A DNA stretch of 64,000 nt, taken from assembly GCA_027625915.1 (NCBI GenBank), contig JANTQA010000047.1, forward strand, positions 5,952,001-6,016,000. The letters are read 5' to 3'. Source of the stretch: Anaeramoeba flamelloides (taxonomy: Eukaryota; Metamonada; Anaeramoebidae). A model generated the notes under the pieces. It was not told the origin of the DNA. It saw only the letters and a list, made by a program, of their open reading frames with translations, and searched no databases. Positions 49,202-60,529 of this stretch are shown piece after piece. The translations under genes were made by a program, and so were the position numbers. Numbering within the stretch: the first letter of the stretch is position 1; every line of letters starts with the position of its first letter.

Positions 49202-51230
49202 CTTAATTGTTTGATATAAAAAGAATGAATTAGTAATATTGATTTCTTGATAAATTTTTATTTTATTTTATTTTTCTTATTAATCAATTTATTTATTTGT
49301 TTGTTGTTGTTGTTGTTTTGTTATTTTTTAATTGTGTTTTTTTGGATATTCATTATCAAAAATATTAATGCTAAACAATCATTAATATCTTTAGAAATGA
49401 AATAATAATTAATTTAATAATAAAAATAGGAGATGGAAGAGAATTCTTTTTGTAATATTTCGTCTCTAATTCTAAAATTTTTTTACTTAGTTTTACTTTT
49501 TTAATTTTTATTTCTATTTTTGATTTTTTTATTCCAATCTACAATTTCAGAGCACAAGTATTCTGAAAAAAAGAGGGTCATTTATTTTATAAAGCTATTT
49601 CTGGATTAGACACTAACCCTGATAAAAACTATTTAAATATTCAAAATTGTCATTAACAATTATTTATTGATTCTTGGTAATAATTCAATTTGCTTGTTAG
49701 TATTCTATCACATAAATAGAAGATATGAAATTTTACTAATCACAATTTTATCTGATGCTTTATTGGGGTAAAAAAAAAGTATTTTTTTTTTAATTTTTGA
49801 TCAAAATAATCGCTTTCTGAAGAGGTAAATCTCAATAAAATATCTCAGAGAATGGAAAAACCTAGAACTGTATTTTATTGTTTATAGAATCATTTGTGTT
49901 TTTATCATATTGTTGTATTTCTTTTGATATTGAGTATTTTATTTTCTCCAAAAATAGTGTTTAGATGTTTTTTAATTCTTTTGAAATATTTAAGGGGATT
50001 TATTTTGTTGTAGAATGCTATATTTTATTGATTTTCTCATTATTAATATTTCTCTGAATTGCATATTACTAATTTAGTACTATTTTCTTAAGGAAGAGAA
50101 TAATAGAGAAAATATGAGAAAAAAAAAATTTTTTTTGGAGATAACTTAAATCCCCTCTACTTATATTACCTTTCATGAAATTAAGAATAAAAATATAAAT
50201 TCAACAATTATTAATTAATGAAAAAAAATGTAAAATCTCTTGGTTAAAAATTAATATATTTCGGTTTGTTTCTTTTAATTTTAAACGATATATTAATCTA
50301 TCTTTTTTTTACTGAATATGATCTCCCTAAATAGTTATCATTCAATTTTTTTTTATTATTAATACATTTCCATATTTAAATCATAAAATATATTATCTTT
50401 CTTTCTTTTACTTGATAATATCTTTTTAAGGAATGGGCCAATAATACAAATTTGAAAATTGTTAAACCAGAAGGCAACTTTAATATCTTTGATTTATAAA
50501 TAAATAATTTTTTTTTTTTATCACTGACAATTTTTTTTTGTGACTCGTTGTATAGTACTGTTGATTGTATAAAAATTTTAAAATTTAAAATGTTTTTTTT
50601 TTTTTTATTTAGAAAAAAAAGCATTTTGTTTTCCAAATAAATGGAAATTTGAGAAAATCAAATGTTTTTTTTTCCACAATTTACAGAAAAAGAGTAAAAT
50701 AGTTAGTTTTCTTCTATTCCTTTTATTTAAGGAAAAGATAAAGAAATTTCCAATTTTTTTAGTTCAATAATTTATGAGATGTATTTAAATTTTTTTTTTT
50801 TGTTTAGTCTAATTAAATCTTACAAATTCGATTTATTTTTGTTATTTTGTCCATGATCTTGAAAAAAAAATTCCTGTTATTTTATTTTTAATAAACTGTG
50901 AAATTTCTGGAAATTTAAAAGATTAGATACATTTTTTTTTTTTCATAAATATTAGAAGTCGAAACAAACAACTATCCAAATCGGTTATTTGAGAATAAAT
51001 ATAAATTATTTATTATTAGAATTCTTAATTGTGATTGCTTTCATTTGTTTGAAAATAAACAAATAGTAAAGAAAATTATAAACTAACTTTCATAATAAAT
51101 GGCCCATGTTACATTTGAATTTCAAATTGCCTTTGTATCGTTTTAACCCCCCCCCTCACAAGGAAAAGTTTACAAATAAATCATTTTTTCTCCTTTTTAT
51201 TTTTTCGACAGTTTTTTGTTAAAATGGAAA
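49202..51230. other. Intergenic, no gene recognised
   Basis: AT-rich downstream region of ADA2. The frame at 50376-50636 (-) is Lys/Ile/Phe-driven and not credible. A C-homopolymer (CCCCCCCC) occurs near 51149-51156. Confidence 0.45.
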
Positions 51231-51353
51231 ATGAAAATGAAAAATTGGAAAGAAGTAACAGATGAATTAATGAAAAAATTAGTTTCAAATATGAAAAAGC
51301 GATTAGATTTAGTTATTCAAATGGAAGGAGGATTGATAAATAGGTTTTATTAA
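51231..51353 (+). CDS. Small open frame, 40 codons, unknown
   Basis: ATG-started frame reading MKMKNWKEVTDELMKKLV, then RLDLVIQMEGGLINRFY and TAA. It is preceded by a TTTTTCGACAG acceptor-like sequence and could instead be an internal exon. The amphipathic, unbiased composition stands out from its surroundings. It lies just upstream of the long palindrome at 51516. No family was recognised; it may be a truncated gene fragment. Confidence 0.3.
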   Translation: MKMKNWKEVTDELMKKLVSNMKKRLDLVIQMEGGLINRFY

Positions 51354-51515
51354 TTTTTTAAATTTTCTATTTTTTATGTAATGATCCTTTCAAAATAAAT
51401 AGCCAAATTATTTTTAATTGTTTTTTTTTACTTTATTTTATTTTATTTTTCGTTAAAAAATAAATATTTCTTGAGTATAGAACTGAATATTAAAATCGAA
51501 ATTTTTATATTACAA

Positions 51516-51922
51516 CACATCTGCAAAAAGTGATGTCTTTATATTTTAAGTTTTTTTACTAAATTTGTAATTTTTCCAAAAACTATAAAACTTTTCATAT
51601 ACGCCCCGACGGGAGAGGTTTTTTGTCATTGGACTTGGAGATTCTAAGAGCTAAAAATCCGATTCAATGATAGAATAAAAATGTTTGGGGAAGAAACAGA
51701 AATTCAAAAATAGAAAATAATTTTCAGAAATCAAAATACAAAAACAACCCCAAACATTTTTATTTGATAATTAATTTGTTTTTTTTGCTATTAGAAACCC
51801 CAGGTTTGTTAACAAGAAACCTCTCCCGTCGGGGCGTATATGAAAAGTTTTATAGTTTTTGGAAAAATTACAAATTTAGTAAAAAAACTTAAAATATAAA
51901 GACATCACTTTTTGCACATGTG
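51516..51922. mobile_element. Long palindromic element with GC-rich arm motif
   Basis: Two ~107-bp arms (51516-51622 and about 51812-51922) are almost perfect inverted copies. The outer ends are CACATCTGCAAAAAGTG and its inverted CACATGTG version. Each arm carries TACGCCCCGACGGGAGAGG, strikingly GC-rich for this genome. Inside lies a second inverted pair (AATAAAAATGTTTGGGG at about 51675 and CCCCAAACATTTTTATTT near 51750). No coding capacity and no clear target duplication. The high arm identity implies a recent or homogenised foldback element. Confidence 0.85.
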
Positions 51923-52788
51923 AAGAGATAACTTCAATTATTAAAAATATTTTTATTAAAATTTGATTTTTAATGGGCCAATGATTTTGAAATGGAGTTT
52001 ATATAAAAAATTATGATACTTTCAATCTTTGGATTATTCTTTTGATATTAGAATAATTAGGTTTATGATCATGTTGTGTATTTTGAAATAATCAAAATAA
52101 AAGGTATTTCTTGAAGTTATCAGTTGAATTTTTCTGATTTTACAACAAGTATTTTGGCAATAATTTTAACTTGTTGATTTTATGAATTTTAGATTTTTTC
52201 ATGATCAATAAAGAAAAAATGGAAAAATTCAATATAAACCAAGGTAGAAATTGTATTCTCTTCAAGTTTAATAGAATTATTGTACTTTTTTTGTAATTAT
52301 ATAGATTTTTGATTCATGTGTTATTACAAAACTAGAGTTTTTTTAAAAAAAATGTATTTTTATAGACTTACTTTATAGAGAAAAGAATATTTCAATCTTC
52401 TTTCAAACAAAATTATTTTATTCAGTTAAATTTGTAAATTAGTCTGAATTTTGAACTTTTTAAAAAGGCGAAAAATGGATCAAACTTTTCAAAACAATGA
52501 TTACTTATTGAAAAACAATTATTCAAAAAGTAAGTCTGTTCTTTTCAGAATCCGATTTTTTTCTTGTTTTTTAAATTTTAAAAGCAGTATTGTTTTTGTT
52601 TGTAGTTACTTTTCGATTTATTAGAATTTTTTTTTCTAGTTTCAGAAAAAACCTTATATAACACAACAAATATGAAACATAGACCAAGAGTCTGCTGTAC
52701 ACATAAAATCAAAAAAGGAAATCAAATTGAAATTTTATTTTTTTCATTTTTATCTCTCATCAAATAATACATATTTCAGATTCTTATA
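51923..52788. other. Intergenic, upstream of the PP2C gene
   Basis: No gene was seen. The last ~100 bp before the PP2C start are T-rich with CATATTTCAG just upstream of the ATG, so an upstream untranslated exon is conceivable. Confidence 0.4.
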
Positions 52789-53574
52789 ATGTTAGTACTT
52801 TCAAAATTGAGAAACATCCAAAGAAAGCCAACTGCACATCTCTTAAATTTTAGTAAAAAATTAATCTTAAAATCGTTTGGCTTTACAAAAACCTTAAAAG
52901 ATCGAAACGAAGACAATTACTTTCTTACAAAAAACGTTTTTGGGATCTTTGATGGTGTAGGTGGATGGGCAAGATCAGGAGGAAGATCTGATTTGTATTC
53001 TGCGGATCTGAGCAAGCACTGCAAAGCTGGTGTGGAAACAAAAGCACTCCTTGATCCTTTAAAAGTCTTGGAATATGGCTTTTCCAAGGCCGATCAAAGT
53101 GTCCGAGGAACAACAACAGCTGTAATTGCATCGGTAGACGAAAAGGTGTTGAGTGTTATAAACCTTGGTGATTCTGGGTGCTTGTTGGTCCGAAATAACG
53201 ATGCAGTTTTTATGTCCTCAGAACAGCAGCACTCCTTCAATTATCCCTTCCAAATTGGCACACGATCGAAATCGCGACCTAAAGATGGAGACAGGTATAG
53301 TTTCCCCATCCTTCCTGGTGACAAGTTCCTTTTATACACAGATGGGATCAGCGATAATATCTTCAAAAAGGAATTAGTTGAACATTGCTCGGACAATTCA
53401 AAATCAATCAAGCAAATAGCAACAGGACTGGTAAACAAGGCATTAGAAAGAGGGCTCGATCGCAATTTTGTTAGCCCCTTCCAAGTAAAAGCAAGAATGG
53501 ACGGGCACAATTTTAAAGGTGGGAAACTAGACGACTGTACAGTCGTATTAGTCTCCGTGCATGAGGAAAAATAG
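52789..53574 (+). CDS. PPTC7: PP2C-family phosphatase, PPTC7/Ptc7 type
   Basis: 261 residues, single exon. It shows the PP2C metal and catalytic motifs in order: RNEDNYF (39-45, with E41 and D42), FGIFDGVGGW (51-60, D55), GTTTAV (107-112), NLGDSGCLLV (125-134), LLYTDGISDN (181-190, D185) and KLDDCTV (246-252). The DGVGGW form, compact length and the late KLDDCTV aspartates fit the PPTC7/Ptc7 branch rather than classical PP2C alpha. The first 30 residues are basic and hydroxylated and contain no Asp or Glu, consistent with a mitochondrial or hydrogenosomal presequence. Family members dephosphorylate matrix proteins and, in yeast, a coenzyme Q biosynthesis factor. In this organism the organelle and substrate are inferred only. 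The start is the first ATG after an in-frame stop region. Confidence 0.9.
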   Translation: MLVLSKLRNIQRKPTAHLLNFSKKLILKSFGFTKTLKDRNEDNYFLTKNVFGIFDGVGGWARSGGRSDLYSADLSKHCKAGVETKALLDPLKVLEYGFSKADQSVRGTTTAVIASVDEKVLSVINLGDSGCLLVRNNDAVFMSSEQQHSFNYPFQIGTRSKSRPKDGDRYSFPILPGDKFLLYTDGISDNIFKKELVEHCSDNSKSIKQIATGLVNKALERGLDRNFVSPFQVKARMDGHNFKGGKLDDCTVVLVSVHEEK

Positions 53575-54804
53575 AGGAGTTAAGGGAGTAGCAAACATAA
53601 AGTCAAAATTTTCACTTTTTTTGCATTATCCAAGAAGCGGATCAGAAAACATCATTTTTTACTTTCGACTGTGCCTCGTTGCTTTTTATTCTTCGAAGTT
53701 CTTAATGAAAAATAATTTATTATATTTTTTTAAACAACACAAAATAAAGTGCCACAATCGAATATAAAGCTGAATTGTCTTATCTACTTTGGGAACCTTC
53801 AAGTATTTTAACTTTTGTTCTTATCCAACCATTCTATTGTATGTGTTTTGTTTTATGTTTGAAAAAAATTTTTAATAAATTGTTTTTAAGGAAGCACCCA
53901 TAATAATAAAAATCAAAAAAAACAAAACCCCAAAGAAATAAACAAGATATTTTTTCCGATCCAATTGAAAATTTAATAAAAAAGTGAAAATATTGACTTC
54001 TTGTATTAGACTCTTACTCTGATTGAACTTACTCTAAAAGTTTTAAAAGGAACAACTGGGTTAGATCAAAACAAGATAAAAAAAAAGAGAATATAAACAA
54101 TCTTTAGATCGTCTATAATTTTATGTTTAATTTTTTTGTGAAAAATTTTGAATTTAAACTGCTGTTTTTAAACAATGAAGGAGTCAAGAAAACGATTGAA
54201 CTAGGGAGAATTTCAAAGATAGAATGTATTTAAAGATTTATATTATCCTGGGTATTTTTATTGTTAGTTGAATCTAATACGATAATAAGTTGGATTTCAA
54301 TAATTTTTCCTTAATTGATAAGTATTGCCAATGTAAATGTTCAATCAACCCACCTACCAGATATAAAACCACATAAAAAAAAAATATCTTTTGATATGAT
54401 CATTGGTTTAATTTCAATCTTTTAATTCATTTATAAAAATTAATTGTTTTTTTGAAGTTCTTTGTGCTGATCAAATTATTATTTTTCTCATTCTAAAATA
54501 TTTTTAAATCTGATGAAAATTTAGAAAGTATGAAATCAGAATTAATTTTTAATGTTTATATGGTATGAAGACCAATATCATTATTTTTAAAAGATTTGTT
54601 ATTATTTTTAGAGAAACTCACAAATCTAAATAATTTTTTATTTTTTTAACATTGGTGTTGAATTAAAATAAAAATGATAAATTACGTTTGCAAATATTTA
54701 AAATAATAATTTATAACAATTCATGGATTTTTGTAAATTCAAAAAATAATGAATTTTAATTATTAAAAAATATTAATAGAAAAATATTTTTTTTTGATTC
54801 ATTA
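53575..54804. other. Intergenic, no gene recognised
   Basis: Downstream of the PP2C gene, AT-rich. The frame 53561-53767 overlapping the PP2C stop is in another phase and reads low-complexity C-terminal sequence; I do not count it as coding. Confidence 0.45.
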
Positions 54805-56007
54805 GAGGTTTTGATGATAACATGCTAATATTCACGATAAATTACAAAAATCGCGATAATTTCCATCAAATCGCAATAATATCAGAAAATCGCGATATTG
54901 AATATTATCGAGATAATATAACAAATTGTAATATTCTATAAAATCGCGATAAAATAGTTGATGGGTTTTTGGTCTAATTGAGAAATATTTAAAGAAAAAT
55001 TTTTTTTGATCAAAAAAATAGCTTACATGAAAAAAAGACATTCCATGAAAAAACAACAAAAAAAGATACTTGATTGGATCAAGTATCAGATCAAAGAGTT
55101 TTATTGTGCTTTCATTTTATTTGGTTGACAAATCTATCGATCCTTTAAGATCATCAACAATAAGAAATAAATAATTTTTCAGTTAATCATGGTGTTGGGA
55201 ATTCCCTTGAATAAAAAGAGCTTATAAAACAACCAACCCTTTATCTGTTCTTTAAAGAATGTGATCTTGGGTTAAAACATTTTTCTTTATTCTATGGAAA
55301 TTTTAAGTGAGTTGGATAACTGTTCAAAAGCATTCACAACAACCATGATTACCAATTATAAAGATTTTGTATAGATTTGTCTTCTTGTTCTTTTTCTTCT
55401 TTGAGCATCTTTGTATTTGACAGAAAACACAATTAGAGCGTTGAGGTTATTGTTTGACCGATCACAATAAGAAGGAAAATTATTCTTTATTCTTTTTTGC
55501 TATTTAAAATTGTGAATGTAACCCCTCCATTTTAAGAAAACACAACTATCTTATATTCAAGTGTATTGTTGGAATGGGTAATTATTAGTTTGATCATAAA
55601 ATTTGTTTGGAGATTTTATATTTTGATTAAAAAAAAAAATGAAAAGAAAAAAAATTTACATTTCCACAACAAACCAAACTTATTCCCTTTATAAAAGTTT
55701 TCTGTTTTTCAAAACTTTCAAACACTTGAAGAAAGTTCACAACCTTTACAAACACTTTCAAAAATTTATTAAAGGGGAAAGTGTTGTAAAAGTCTCAAGG
55801 CTTTGTAAAAGTCTAATTATTATTTTAAGGTGAAATCAAAAAAATAATTTTTCATTTTTTCGCGATAATGTGAATATCGCGATAATGCGGAATATATAAA
55901 TTTTCATTTTTTTGCGATAAAGTTGGACTAATAGCGATTTTTTTCATACTATCGCAATTTTATTGTTAATATCATGATACTATATGTTACTGTCAAATCA
56001 AAACATC
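54805..56007. mobile_element. ~1.2-kb element with subterminal CGCGATAAT repeats
   Basis: The ends are GAGGTTTTGATGATAACATG and the inverted (diverged) GATGTTTTGATTTGACAGTAACAT, each next to TA (54803-54804 and 56008-56009). About six TCGCGATAAT-like words lie within 54830-54960 and five or six within 55857-55965. Such CpG-bearing words are rare elsewhere in the window. The interior has a 64-codon frame (55639-55833) with no recognised family. Clustered subterminal repeats are a usual mark of transposase-binding sites, so I call it a non-autonomous DNA transposon. Confidence 0.65.
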
Positions 56008-56009
56008 TA

Positions 56010-57467
56010 TTATTCAGATAAGTATTGTTCCAGTTGATGAGTTGAATTTGGGTAAAAAAAAATTTAACAATAGTTTAAAATCAATCCAAAAATAGTTTAC
56101 AAGTTCTGAAAAAAAAAATAGTTTATTTAAAATTATTTGATAGAATTATCTGGAAAATATATTTGAAACTTTTGGAAATAAAAAATGGAGTTCAGATATT
56201 TCATTAATTATAAATATAATTTCTTGATTGAAAAGAACTGTTAAAAATCAATTTTTTTTTTTTTTGAACAAAAAATCTACTTTGAAAAACATCAAACCAT
56301 TGATTGAAAAATGTTACAATATAATTCTTTCAAAGATCTAAAAATAAACGTTAAAAATCAATATATACTTTTTAATTTGACTATTTGTAAATAATAATTA
56401 ATAAATCAATCTTAATTATAATGATGAATAAAAATAACCCAAAAATTAAAAATATCAAATAGAATTTATTATTATTTCTCAATTTTTTAAAATTTTCAAA
56501 CAATTAAAACTTATTCCATAGAATAAAAAAAAATAAAATATAAAAAAGAGATATTATCAATAGCTGATACAGAATATTAATAATTCTTTATTTATTCACC
56601 GGTTATTTAAAATATATATATACATTTTCCCAAATCTTTTTTCTTTTGAGATTGAAAATCAATTATTGAAAATAAAATATTATTTTTTTTAGATCTTTGC
56701 GGATTCAATATTTGGGTTTATTATTCTTGTATTTTTACAAATACTATTAGATTTGAAATATTATTGTTACAGATAAATTATCAGATATTACCCAAAGTAA
56801 GAATTTCTTCAAATTAAAGATGTTTGACAAATTTATTTATTTTATTTTTTTATCTAGAAATCCCAACAAAAAGGATCCGATCTTTTTAAACTAAAAATTT
56901 TATTAGTAAAAATGAATTATTTTGAAAAATGATAATTAATTTCTTCAAAGTTTATAAAGGAAGTTGATTATCGAGCTTTATTTATATTGAGAACAAATAG
57001 TACCCTACAGCTTGGTGTAAAAAAATACAGAATAAATACTATTCCTTTAATAATAAATTTTGAGTAGAGGATTATCGATCGAAATATTTATTTCCCTTTG
57101 ACTCAATAACCTAAAAAATGTGAACCAAAAGTATGGTAATAAATATCCCAAACTGACCAATTCATTTTTTGTGCAGTTTGGGTAACACTTGATAAACACA
57201 CACTTTTCTTTTTGAAAACACCTCTTATAAAGTGATAATTGTTTATTGATGATATCAATGATTTGAACTCTTCTTGCAAAAAAAACTTTTTGAGACATTT
57301 AACCTTAGAACACCAATATGATTTACACTCAATTGCAATATACTTTAATTCTCGATCGCTCTGGGGAAGGTTTTAATCACTTAGGTGATCTAGAACACAA
57401 ATCCAAAAATTGTTTGAAATCTTGTGAGATCATTTTTTTTGTAAATTTCCCAAATTAATAACCCATT
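56010..57467. other. Intergenic, upstream of RPL26
   Basis: Mostly AT-rich. About 57000-57450 has a more even base composition and an 83-codon minus-strand frame (57047-57298: FARRVQIIDIINKQL...) without a recognised family. It may be a decayed gene fragment or part of the RPL26 promoter. Confidence 0.4.
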
Positions 57468-58396
57468 ATGAAGATCAAAAGAAGTAACCAATTTCAAATT
57501 TTAATAAAAATTGTGTTTACCTTGTTCTTATTTACCTTTTACTTTTTTTTAAAATTTCTTTGTTTGAACAATTAACAATAAAAAAAAAAAAAAAAATAAT
57601 TATGTTCCAATAAGCTGTATCATCCTCTCGTAGAAAAAATAGAAAGAAACATTTTACTGCAAGTTCCTCAGAAAGAAGAATTAGAATGACTTGCCCACTT
57701 TCAACTGAACTCCGTGAAAAATATAATGTAAGATCAAAACATTTTCTTAAAACCAAAACACAAAAAGAAATTTTTTTTTTTTTAAGAAGATTTTTGCTTT
57801 TTTTTTTTTTTTGTTTTTTTTGGAAAAATGTTTCTTTTTGAAAAATGTTTCTTTTGCAAACTCAGAATAATTCCTAATAATTTCAAAAATCTGTATCTTT
57901 TTGTTGTAATTTTTAACACCAAACAAAATTTTAAACAGGTAAGAAGACTTCCTGTCATTGCAGAAGATGAAGTAAAAGTACTACGAGGAAAATTCAAAAA
58001 ATCTGAAGGAAAAGTACTTTCCGTTTATAGAAAGAAATATTCAATTACTATTGAAAATGTTCAAAAAACAAAAAAAAATGGCGAACAAGTCCAAATCCCA
58101 GTTCACCCAAACAAGGTTTGTTTCTTTATTTTTTTCCTTTTCTTTTCTTTTCTTTTCTTTTTTCTTTTCTTTTTCTTTTTAGTAATTTTACTTATTTTTG
58201 TTTTGTTTTTTTTGTTTCAAAACTTTTTCTTTTTCTTTTTTTCTTATTTTTCTAACAATTAAAGTGTTTAATCACCAAACTTAAATTGACCAAAAGCAGA
58301 GAAAGAATTCTTGCTAGAAAAAACAGATTAAGAGGAAAAAAAACAAAAACAACCAAAGATCAAAAAATTGATTCCAAAATGACTGAAGTTGATTAA
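57468..58396 (+). CDS. RPL26: 60S ribosomal protein L26 (uL24)
   Basis: Four exons: 57468-57483, 57615-57727, 57939-58115 and 58265-58396. They join in phases 1, 0 and 0 to give 145 residues, the usual eukaryotic length. The order is MKIKR joined to [14 protein letters not shown], then [11 protein letters not shown] joined to [20 protein letters not shown]. Next come [20 protein letters not shown] and VHPNK joined to [19 protein letters not shown], then a basic tail. These are the KOW/uL24 landmarks (PLSxELRxKYNVR, DEVxVxRGxxK, HPSK-IT-LKL-K-R). uL24 is an early-assembling 60S protein near the tunnel exit. The first exon is only 16 nt. It was chosen because the frame upstream of SSSRRKNRK is closed (TAA) and MKIK fits the family N-terminus. 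Introns are 131, 211 and 149 nt. Confidence 0.95.
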
Positions 58397-59599
58397 ATTG
58401 TTCAACAATTAACAACTGATTGCCATAGTGACTTATTCCTTCTTTTTTAATTTTTTGTTTTTTATAACAAATATAAAATATCAAATACTTTAAGAACTAT
58501 TGAGTTTATTTGAAAGTTACATAAAATAGCATATAAAGAAACTATATAAGCTCACAATTAAATAAAACTTTAGATGATCAAACGCCTTATTCAAAATATT
58601 TTAACATTTTTCTTTTATTATTTTCTTTTTATTTTGAATTATTTTTTGCTTTCATTGGAATATCGAAAAAACTTTTTTATTCAAAGCACAACTGTCTTAA
58701 AAAAGTGTGCAATAAAAGTTTTATAGTTCGTACTTCAAGCTGTCTAATTGATCTTTTAGTTAGTTTGGATAACAGACGAGAAAACTTTTAGTAAGCTCTT
58801 TTTTAAAACAGCTGCACGGCCTTTGATTATTTTTCACTTTTGAAAAGATACACTAATAATAAACACTTCATGTCTCAAACCGAGGGGTTTTCTAAGAATA
58901 ATATTTATTGCTATTAATCAATAACTTGAAATAATTAATTTTATCAAGTTGTATCACCTTTACTAAACCAGTCAATTTAAAAAAAATCTGTTTTTCAATT
59001 TTTCTAATAAAAATTGAATGGCTTTTTTTCTTATTTAAGGATGAGGGCACCTAATAAAATTGTAATCTACAACCCCAATGCCAACTAATTGTATTGGCTT
59101 AAGTAATTACGATCTGGTATTGAAGATTTAAAAAATATTATTATTATTCTTATAAAAAATGAAGTTTTTTTTTGTTTTTCTTTTTTGTTAAAATTTCACC
59201 GTTCTCACTACAGTATTCTAGTCAAAGGATTATCATCACTACAGATTCGTTGATAATTAAAGTATGTTGAAATTTAAAGTAAATGATTCTTGTAATAATC
59301 AAATTTACCAAATTAAAATATTATCTCAATGTTCAATAGTGAACGATTTATTAAATCTTGGGAAATTTTATGACAAATTAATTTTGAGATCCTGGATTTT
59401 TTTTCAATAAATAATGAGTAAAAGACCTTGGAACTTGAAATTAAGTTAAAAAAAATTTAAAACTACTTAATATGAATCTTAATCAATTGAGAGAACCCTT
59501 AATAATAAAAAGTTCTGGGTGGAAAGGCCAGGAATATTTAAAAAATATTAGGCTTAATAATAATATAAACAAACAGTCGCGTTGTAGAGTTCTGATCTC
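58397..59599. other. Intergenic, no gene recognised
   Basis: AT-rich downstream flank of RPL26. No repeats with clear ends and no coding sequence were noticed. Confidence 0.45.
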
Positions 59600-59775
59600 T
59601 GAACTTGAATTTTGGAAATAAAAAGAAAATCAAAGAATTAACTCAATTTTTTTAAATTCTGGAAAAACTAACTGTATCTGTTTTTAATTTTTAAAATAAA
59701 CTCAAAAGTTTTTAAATTTTCTGTTTAATTCTGAAATTAAAAAAATCTAAAGAATAAAATATTTAAAATGGGAAG
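59600..59775 (+). repeat. Family B repeat, copy 4
   Basis: Shares AAGAAAATCAAAGAATTAAC, TAAATTCTGGAAAAACTAAC and TTTTCTGTTTAATTCTGAAATTAA with other family B copies. It is in the same orientation as the copy at 60130-60330. The two bracket a decayed coding fragment. Confidence 0.5.
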
Positions 59776-59883
59776 GGCTCCACTTCCATCTTAAAATGAA
59801 GAAATTTCACAAATTACCTAAATGAATATTCTTATGTTCATAATAAGAATAAAATAAAAAAAAAATTCTGAAATTTATCCAAA

Positions 59884-60140
59884 AAATATTTAAACGAAGA
59901 CACAGGTGAAGATATCGATCATTTTTCATGGAGTTGCCCATTCTATGAAAAAAAAACCAAAGAATTTGGATTAAAGATTGAATTCAAAATAACAAAAACA
60001 ATGAGAATAATATCGAAGATAGTATTTGGAATAAAGAATCATTATTTGTCTTGTCATTAGTTAATGATATTGATAATTATGATTCTTTATTGAAATTTCT
60101 AAACATAAATATAGAAATTTGGGAAAGTGTCTTAGAGTAC
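59884..60140 (+). pseudogene. Decayed coding fragment, unknown (ankyrin-like?)
   Basis: One frame reads YLNEDTGEDIDHFSWSCPF...TKEFGLKIEF (59887-59985). A second frame from about 59998 reads NNIEDSIWNKESLFVL, then NDIDNYDSLLKFLNI...WESVLEY. The codon-like composition is continued across one frameshift, with stops outside. The second part loosely recalls ankyrin helices; this is not firm. It lies between two family B copies. Confidence 0.35.
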
Positions 60141-60330
60141 TCTAGAGTACCGTAGGATGCATACCCTTCCCAGAATTCAAAAGAATAGAGAAAAATCAAG
60201 GATTTGACTCAATTCTATTGAATTCTGAAAAAAGCAACGAGAGTTATTTTTTATTTTAACAATAAAACGAAAATTTTAAAAATTTTCTATTAATTTCTCA
60301 AATTAAAAAAACCCTGAAGGCTGTAAGAGG
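60130..60330 (+). repeat. Family B repeat, copy 5
   Basis: Starts with the family tail TAGAGTACTCTAGAGTACCG, then GAGAAAAATCAAGGATTTGAC, TGAATTCTGAAAAAAGCAAC and TTTTCTATTAATTTCTCAAA. The palindromic GAGTACTCTAGAGTAC core sits at its left end. Confidence 0.55.
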
Positions 60331-60529
60331 AAATTAATTTCCTCCCTTCAACAATAAAAAAAAAAAAAGTTAAAAGAAATTTAAAGAATTGTCAATTGCT
60401 AAAATTTTGTTATCAAATTAATTGAATCGCTAAGAATCCTATTTAAGGGATTAGTCTTACTAAAGATACAATAAGAATCAATGTATTGGAATCCATGTTA
60501 AATCGTATGAATGTTCTTTAGTTTAAATA
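60331..60529. other. Non-coding gap between elements
   Basis: AT-rich spacer between a family B copy and a family A element; nothing recognised. Confidence 0.5.

Noticed and set aside
54832-55059. Minus-strand frame with repeated YRDF peptides
   Set aside because: The peptide repeat is a by-product of the repeated CGCGATA DNA word.
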